Assembly (NCBI GenBank): GCA_905250075.1 | Contig: CAJNOP010000391.1 | Location: forward strand, 6,687 to 70,686 | From: Rotaria sp. Silwood1 | Lineage: Eukaryota; Rotifera; Eurotatoria; Philodinida; Philodinidae | Direction: 5' to 3' | Length of the DNA: 64,000 nucleotides | Shown: positions 56,760-64,000 of the stretch, piece by piece | Numbering within the stretch: the first letter of the stretch is position 1 | Layout: every line of letters starts with the position of its first letter | Notes under the pieces: model-generated | The model's input: only the letters and a program-made list of their open reading frames with translations | Database searches by the model: none | Told to the model about the DNA's origin: nothing | Made by a program: the position numbers and the translations under genes

Positions 56760-58730
56760 TCGAATGAATAAAAAATGATTTAGTTATCTTTCTAAACGAA
56801 TTCATTGAAAGAAAATAACGATTAACAAGGAAGAAAAAAATTAGTTTAAATAAAAATTCTTTTTTGTTTTCTTTCGTGTTTGAAAAGGAAGAAGTACAAA
56901 GAATTATTTTCATTTTAGCCAAATCAAATCAAGGAAGAAAAAATGAACTTATTTTATATTAGCTTTCTTCAAAATGATTTTTTTTTCTTTTTCATAAAAC
57001 ATTTTGCTTGTTTTGATCTCTATTTTGAGGTCAGAACGAAAACAACTTGTTTCTTCAATTTTCATATTCAACTAGAAAAATTTCAAGAAAATAGCAAAAT
57101 AAAGTTTCATCTGGGACAAAATACGGATGGAAAAGAAGAAAGAGATTTATTTATGCTAATTTATTTCTGCAGATCCAATAAGAAAAACTAAACAATCTTT
57201 CATTTTTCTTTTGTTTAGATTTTAAATCGTCAAATGATTTTCACATTCAAAGTTCAACGGAAGTTTTTTAAATAGTCTCTAAGAAAAAATAAATCTCGGA
57301 ATTCATCTCATTTTGGTTGTTTATTCTAATTTCATATAAAGACAAAATCATTAATACCATTCTGATAATCTTTGACTAAAATTTGAATAGATTATGTGTC
57401 TTGATCTCAAAAGAATTGTCCGAGGCAATACTTGTTACTTAACCGTGAGTAAAAGATATTCGATGAGATAAACTTCGCAGAATTATAGAAGTTGAGTACT
57501 GCAAATGTTCTTTTGCAATTCATACTTTTTTTATTTTTCTCACATGGACAGCATCTACAAGCGCTGTTTCATCAGCGATAAAAGAATCAGCTCACTTATT
57601 CAAAATGTGGCGAATATATTCTATTTTTCATTCGGTATAGTCATTTCTGGACCACCCTATATGGTTATTGACAGAAAAAAAGGTAAAGTGCTGTGAAAAA
57701 AAATATTCATCTTTTCTTTTTTTTACGGTGCACTTCTGCATACAGTTGCATGTACGATGAATATGCAGGCCTACGAAAAAGAAAAACAACAGCATACATT
57801 TTTTTTTCGTTTGTTTGTATCCTCAAAGTATAGGTATTCATTTGTCTTCGGTTTGAGAAATCAAAATCAAAAAAACAATTCCTGATAGAAACGATAAAAT
57901 AAAGTATTTGCGTAGTAATTATTTTGTTGACAGCTATCTATGAATATTACTTATACTAAACCAAAAAAATAATCTCGAAAATTGCATACATAAGAAACCA
58001 TTAATTACGTGTCAACATTTGATTTATTTTACTAATTATACAAATACACCATTTTAGTTTTATTGCAATGTTATTAAACAATGTGCCACTAATATGTCTT
58101 TATTGTGACAGAAAAACTTCATCAATAAAAACAATTTTGTGCTGATTTTTCACATTTCTGAATGTCTCGAAACCTTGAACTAACTTAACATTATGATTTG
58201 TCCAAACCATTACAAAAGCATGTGAATTTCTCAGCGGCGAAATTCGATACACCAATTGTTTGCGCATAACTGCTAGATAAACCTGGTTATATTCTACAGA
58301 ATAGCTAACAAATTGCTTTAAACCACCGAAATCTCATTGATACAGCAAAAATAACTTATTTATATTGCAAAGCTCTATGTATTAGAGAATGGCGAAGCAT
58401 TACAGCTTTTTGTTTCAAAGAAAATTTTGAAACCGTAGTTCTTATGACATTTCCTAGAGATTTCAATAGATAATTGTTTGACATCAAACATTATATAATT
58501 ACCTAATCGCGAAGGGCGCAAAAGAAATTGGGTTTTTCTTACTAATTTACTTATTAGTTTAAAAGTTTTCTATATAACCATGAGAATATCAAAACTCGAA
58601 CAAGAATTGTGTGCTTAGACACAGTTTCCCAAATATGTTATTGTCTGGTTAATTCATTCCATCTTCCCTACGAATAGAACATTATAGCAGAAATTGTTGT
58701 TCCTGTCTCTTATTTTAGATCATTAATGTG
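56760..58730. other. No gene seen
   Basis: AT-rich with T-rich and Phe-rich frames (for example 56943-57191) that look non-coding. Confidence 0.4.
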
Positions 58731-58733
58731 ATT

Positions 58734-60895
58734 ATGTCTAGCACTACATCATCCGACGAATTGTCATCTCTAACTCCTTCAATTCCACATCTATTTTATT
58801 CCTTTTCACCTAATGATATTGAGTCTAATCGAACAATTGACAATGTACGAATTGCATGATTCACTGAAAGTATTCAAAATCTAACGAATGATTATATCGA
58901 TGAAATTGTTCTTAATATGATCGCACCGACGGAACGAATTGATGATACGAATTTGTTTGTTGACTTTGTAACGGATATTTAACAAAACGAACCAAATGAG
59001 ACATTATTATTTCTTATCATTAATTCCAGAAATGAAATGAGCCAGTTCATTATTAAAATATTACATGATCTTGCACAAATTGGTTCTATTTATGTATTAC
59101 AAGATGAACACAATGTTTATGTACTATGGCCTTTTGAACAATATGGAAAGGTGAATGGTCCCTTTTCAGTTGTCGCGAAATTTTATGATCAAATGAAAAC
59201 GGATATGCTTCGAATCAAACGTGAACGTGAATGTATTAGTTTCGTTATATGGCGAGTTTCAGACAACACCGATAGTCTCAACACAGTATTTCAAAGAAAA
59301 GATCGACAAGAAGCCGCATTCATGTTCGGTCAGTTGCTTAAACGTGTTCTTGTTGATACCTATAATAAAGACGATGATTCCATTGAATCATTCAGTAATA
59401 TGATGCACTGCCTTCGCCAACTGTTTGCTAATGATAAATCAAAATTGAATTTTCTTCAGGAATTTGAAAGCGAATACAAAACTCATACACCAATATATTG
59501 GTATTCATTAGATAGTTTTCTATATGAACTAGTTAATAAGGCACTTCGTGAACAGAATACAGAGCTACTCTTTCATATACGCATATTTATCCGTGGTCTT
59601 CATCAACAGATTGTTGTTATTTATAACAGTCGTACTACTACGGAATGCACCACTGTTCTTCCGATGGTTCTCTATCGTGGTGCACTGATACCTATAAACG
59701 AGTTGAATGACAGAATTTTGAATAATCCTGAAGGTTTACTGTCTATTAGTAGTTCTTTATCGACAAGTGCTAATAAATAACTTGCGCTTGTTTTTGCTGG
59801 TCGTGCTCAAAAGTATACGAATAAAATGCCCGTTCTATTTACTATATCCATGAATGATTGTTTATCATCACCCGTTCCATTTGCCTATATGGATCCATAC
59901 ATTAATGGAAATGAACAAGAATATCTGTTTTATATGGCTACCGTCTTTCGCATTGATAGACTTGATCGACTCATCGATAATGATGCTTATTGTATTCATT
60001 TGAAGTTTACAAATGATAATGATTCACAACTTGCTGCTCTAACTGAATATGTCTATTGACAAATGAAAGGGGCTAAATTAATACCAAATATAGCTTTTTA
60101 TTCTACGAAATAGGTGATTATAAGAAATCTGCTCAATTTTATATTCAATTGCTCCAAGAATCGAACCTATTACCTGATGAACGGGCAATTGCTTTGAGTA
60201 ATCTGGGTTCAACTTACGACAGTGCAGGAGACCATAGCAAAGCTCTTAAATACTACTTGGAAACATTGGATATCGAAAAAGAACATAAATTATCTTCTGA
60301 TAGGACACTCTGCAATATCGGTTATGCCTATTGGCGACTTCAACAATACGAACTTGCACGTAAATATTACCAATTGGCACTCGACATGGCTTTATCTCAG
60401 CGAGATAATGAATTAATTGCATGTATTTATGAGAACATCGCAACTTTATTAGCTGATGAAAATGATCTTAATCAAGCCCTTGTCTATCATGATAAAGTAC
60501 TAATAATTCGAGAAGAATATTTGCTATCTATACATAAAAATATTGCAATGACGCATTACCTCACTGGCAACCTTTTATTTCGACAAAGTAACTTTGATGG
60601 TTCTCTCAAAGCATTGAAGAAGTGTTTACATATTCAACTATTATCATTACCTCCTGATCATTCAGATCTTCATATGACGTTTACACGAATTGCCGATATA
60701 TATCGTCATCTAGGACGACATGAAGATGCATTCGATGGAATTGCCCGAGCAATGAAAATTAACCTTCAATCAATTGAAATGAATTGTCGTCTGCTCGGAT
60801 CCGATCATCCAAACATACAATCTGACTTAGAAGAAATTCGTCTATTATCTCCTGAACTCAATAGAAATCGATCAACAAATAATAATAAAACATAA
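58734..60895 (+). pseudogene. ART-TPR family pseudogene
   Basis: The whole family plan is visible, but the frame is broken. The N-terminal part (MSSTTSSDELSSLTP) meets TGA near 58857 and TAA near 58979. The frame then runs open through VYVLWPFEQY, the pre-ART helices (THTPIYWYSLDSFLYELVNK) and the ART motifs VLYRGALIP (Arg) and SISSSLSTS (Ser), then hits TAA at 59778. It resumes with GNEQEYLFYMATVF (ExE) up to TGA at 60057. A frameshift near 60095 leads into TPRs (ALSNLGSTYDSAGDHSKALK and ALKKCLHIQLLSLPPDH) ending at 60895. The long intact stretches show the decay is recent. There is no thioredoxin-like or ZZ part downstream, unlike 33099-36733. Confidence 0.8.
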
Positions 60896-61117
60896 TATGC
60901 TAAAGCCATGTATATCTTAAACGCGGGATTATCGTTTAGGTTATTGAAGAAGAATATTACATTGTTTTAATTAATTCAAATAAATGAATTTTTTAGAACG
61001 TTATTTTTTTAAACTTTTAAACTTTTATCTGGACTCTTCTGAATTAATCTACATATATTATTCGTCTGTCAATGAGATCTTGTCTTGTATTTCTTTGTCA
61101 AAACCCACGATCAATGG

Positions 61118-61589
61118 CAGGGGTGGAACCGGTTGAGAAATATTAAAACGGTCCGGTCCGGCCGGTTGAAAAATCCTACCGGCCCGGTCCGGCCGGAAAC
61201 CGGCCGGTTGGAATCACATGTCCAACCGGTGAAATTCCGGTAAAAACCGGTGGAAAAATGTCGAATTTTTTTTTGAAAACCGATTTTAGAAAAAATCGCT
61301 CCAAATATGAAATAGTTTAAGGCGCATGTAAAAGACGCTTATCATAATGAATCTTTTTAAAGAGAACCTTAGGAAAAACGATTAATATAACATATGTTTT
61401 GAGCACTTTTTTACCTATTCTGACAGAAAAAACATGTGATACCTTAGTTTTTATGGTCAAAGACAGGATTAACAAAGAAGATTTTTGAAAAATTTCAACC
61501 GGTGAAATTCCGGTCTTTACCGGCCCGGTTGATTTCTTCAACCGGTCCGGCCGGACCGGTACCGGTTTGCCGGACCGGTTCCAACCCTG
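61118..61589. mobile_element. Non-autonomous hAT element, 472 bp
   Basis: The ends CAGGGGTGGAACCGGT and ACCGGTTCCAACCCTG are flanked by a perfect 8-bp duplication ATCAATGG (61110-61117 and 61590-61597). Both subterminal zones repeat CCGGTCCGGCCGG-type words. It is a short MITE without coding capacity and a different family from 7772-9564, but built the same way. Confidence 0.9.
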
Positions 61590-61907
61590 ATCAATGGTGG
61601 TTCTGAAAAAAAACCACTGGTTCACCGTAATTAATTGAGGGTTTTCTAAAACCGGTCTTGATTACTAAAAACTATTATAAAGTACCTGTTCATTTTAATA
61701 AACAATTTTTTTTCTGTATTTAGATCAATTTCAATATGGAACTGAACAGTAAGTATTTGGTTGAATATATAATATTTTTCTCTATTGAGATCAGTCTGAA
61801 AATGGAACTGGTCAATATTCGGTTTTTTTTGCTAAAACTAGTTTGATTTGTTTTTTTTTTGAAACAATAGTTCGCTAGGCTTCTCAACACGAACGTATGC
61901 TAACGGT

Positions 61908-61969
61908 AGGGTGTGGGTGTGCGCGTGGATCTTCGTTTGACTCATAGCCATAGTACATCCCACACACAA
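61908..61969. repeat. Telomere-like hairpin element
   Basis: G-rich arm AGGGTGTGGGTGTGCGCGTG, loop with ATCTTCGTTTGACTC, C-rich arm ACATCCCACACACAA. Confidence 0.6.
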
Positions 61970-62291
61970 ACTCTGTCGAATACGTCGAGACTTGGTATCT
62001 TTTATCCAATCTAAGCACATGTAGCAAATAACAAAAAAACATAAATCTTGATCTGTTCGTGGGTATGGGTGTGATATTGATTCATCGTATAGTTATCTAG
62101 ATGATTCATTTTCTATTACCATGTGTATTCACAGCTGCCTTACATTCAAATAGAAAGAGTGACGTATAACTCATCTTAGTGCTTTTGTTTTAATTATCTT
62201 AAAGCTAAATTTCTTCAAAACTGCGTTTTGAAACTCGATTTGTGTGAGTACGGAGAGTCCTAAAGACAATTTATTAAAACATGTTACAGAT

Positions 62292-62350
62292 TGGGTATGG
62301 GTGTGGGTGTGAATCTTCTTCATCCACGCGCACACCTACATCCATACTCT
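62292..62350. repeat. Telomere-like hairpin element
   Basis: G-rich arm TGGGTATGGGTGTGGGTGTG, loop AATCTTCTTCATCC, C-rich arm CGCGCACACCTACATCCATA. Confidence 0.65.
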
Positions 62351-63145
62351 CAATAGAGGTGACCAACATGAAGTCAATGCACACAAATATTCAATTGTTT
62401 TACGTCACTTAGTTAGTAAACAGCAGGAACTTTTATTTTATAATCAAGGCTTTTTGATGTTTTCAAATTCTCCTAAAGGGTTAAAACAGATTTATCTTTT
62501 CTCATAATATACTCAGTATATCAAATGTAATTTTTATGACAGCTTTTGTTGTTTCGATTACTTTGCATTTGTTTTCAACGTGTTCAGATCAGCTGAATAC
62601 CATACGGACACCTTCATTTACAAGTATCATACTAGATATTCTGTTGCACTTCGACATTCTTATATATTAACAGTGTAACACACTTAAAAATACACACTTT
62701 TTTCTTGAAATTATTATAATGAGTTCAACTTCGTTCTTTGTTATAATTTATTTCCTATTCGATCAAACTCATCTCTATTCCCAGAACTCGTCTTATCGTT
62801 TTTTCATACCATTCTGTTCCTTGCTCCTGCAGTCGATACAGCTTTTTAAACACGTCTTGATTTTGCTTCTATTGTCAAATTTTTTGTATTATGCGAGTAC
62901 GTGACATGGCAAACTCTTAGTAAGCTATGCCTGGAGAGTGAAGCAGAGACTGAGCATGAGAATAAAGGTATAGGGTAGGTGAAGCTAGAAAAAAAACAAG
63001 TGAATGTCATAAGCAAGGGCGTCGATATTCACCACTTATCCTTTGCTTTCATCAGATATATCAATTCAATATTTTATCATATATAAATTGATCAGTTTCT
63101 TTTTATTTTAACAATATCTAACGATCAAATGTAAAAGTAGAAAAC

Positions 63146-64000
63146 TTAAAGCCAAATAGAAAACATTGAATTCGAACAGTTTGCATAAAATATCAACGTA
63201 TGATATTTCAAATCAGTATTGTCAATAAGCCATTGATGAAATTTACCGTCACTTAGTATTCCATTTGATTGTCCATAAACATATTTCGTCGAAAAATTGA
63301 TTAATCCAGACCAAAAACGTAACTTCTTATCACTACTATCATCCATACTAAACAAAACTTGAAAGCACCGAAGAAATAACGAATTATCCAATGGAAATAA
63401 TAATTCTAAATATTTAACATTTGGATATTGATGAGCAAGAGAAGATATTTCTTGTTCATCAATTAAACGACGTTCAACAATTAAATGATGAATATAAGGT
63501 TGAACTATTGACTGTATGGAACCAATAGCTAAAACCAAAATAATTACAAAACGTCTATTTTATAAATATATCTTACGAGTTTCTTCTGTAAGAATCAATT
63601 TTGTAATTCGTTCAGGTAATTTCCTATTAATTGAAAAACAAGTTGTTATTTTACAAACTCGATGAAAACGAGTTTCCAATTCAATTAATTCATCTGATTT
63701 TGTAATCTTCACATGTTTCATATGTTCAGCTTGTTTAACATCTGATCCAACTGTTGTCATATATCCATTTTTAACAATAGGTAATCGTCGTTGATCATCT
63801 TTATTTGATGGCCATGGTAGTGAATATATATGGATCCATTTAGAATTTTCATTAAAATAATAAGTAACATTCATTGGCCATCGAATGAAATCTTCAACTA
63901 ATAATTTATCACTAATTTGATGTGTCACTGTATAATCAAATTGACGAAGATGTGGTAAATATTCTGTTAATATCGATTCCATTGTGGGACCATGACAAAA
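63146..64000 (-). CDS. F-box/LRR-family protein, C-terminal part, cut by the window edge
   Basis: Exons 63576-64000 and 63146-63528 are joined across a 47-bp intron (63529-63575, donor GTAAGA, acceptor TTTTAG) in phase 1. The frame is open to the window edge, so the N-terminus with any F-box lies outside. The visible part has the features of the bdelloid F-box/LRR family: YLPHLRQFDYTVTHQI, FIRWPMNVTYYFNEN, WIHIYSLPWPSN, and after the intron IVERRLIDEQEISSLAHQYP, VKYLELLFPLD and LRFWSGLINF. A role as a substrate-recognition subunit would need the missing F-box. Confidence 0.65.

Larger units (their letters stand above)
61600..63145. other. No gene seen; hairpin elements
   Basis: AT-rich. It contains the hairpins at 61908-61969 and 62292-62350 and a lone G-rich arm (GTGGGTATGGGTGTG) at about 62059. 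A hydrophobic frame at 62719-62904 has no support. Confidence 0.4.

Noticed and set aside
56943-57191. 82-codon frame starting MNLFYISFLQ
   Set aside because: T-rich and Phe-rich, with no recognisable motif or splice context.
62719-62904. Hydrophobic 61-codon frame that could be a small membrane protein
   Set aside because: Phe/Leu-rich composition follows from T-rich DNA; no start context or homology to support it.

Overview
The window is AT-rich eukaryotic DNA and most likely comes from a bdelloid rotifer (Adineta/Rotaria type). Four things point there: TGTGGG-type telomere-like arrays, many genes with 47-95 bp GT-AG introns, lineage-expanded families (F-box/LRR-like proteins, ADP-ribosyltransferase-TPR proteins, vWA proteins, B-box-like coiled coils), and a dense load of small DNA transposons. 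A 100-N scaffold gap lies at 31730-31829. There are no prokaryotic operons, CRISPR arrays or origins. The species cannot be told from the sequence.

Layout. 0-11 kb is a degraded accessory zone: two W2-domain (eIF4G/eIF5/eIF2B-epsilon type) paralogues separated by a 701-bp foldback element, a B-box-like coiled-coil gene, a minisatellite, and a PIF1-like helicase pseudogene broken by a 1.8-kb hAT element with a perfect 8-bp target duplication. 11-18 kb has a secreted beta-lactamase-like serine hydrolase, a mariner with an internal deletion, a hAT element with a nested TTAA-flanked inverted-repeat element, a long telomere-like array, and a hAT element filled with palindromic repeats. 17.6-25.7 kb contains two diverged copies of one non-coding-looking segment on either side of an alpha-carbonic anhydrase gene. 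25.8-36.7 kb carries a truncated ADP-ribosyltransferase (ART) pseudogene, an unrecognised two-exon gene and a large ART gene. 39.8-45 kb has endonuclease V and a three-exon vWA gene. 47-53.5 kb has F-box/LRR-type genes, a long inverted repeat and a dual-specificity phosphatase. 54-61 kb has an ankyrin-ART gene and an ART-TPR pseudogene. The right edge enters another F-box/LRR-type gene.

The two strongest observations are these. (1) About 18 short elements share one layout: a G-rich telomere-like arm, a short loop often containing AAGA, then a C-rich arm, always G before C on the + strand. Several sit at the ends of truncated genes. (2) The gene at 33099-36733 appears to encode, through a phase-compatible splice whose donor overlaps a stop codon, a protein with an N-terminal Rossmann-like region, an R-S-E ART domain, TPR repeats, a nucleoredoxin-like fold lacking its CxxC, and a ZZ zinc finger. 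Four ART loci with different scaffolds lie within 35 kb. Exon boundaries, family calls and repeat boundaries were all read by eye; no database search was run.
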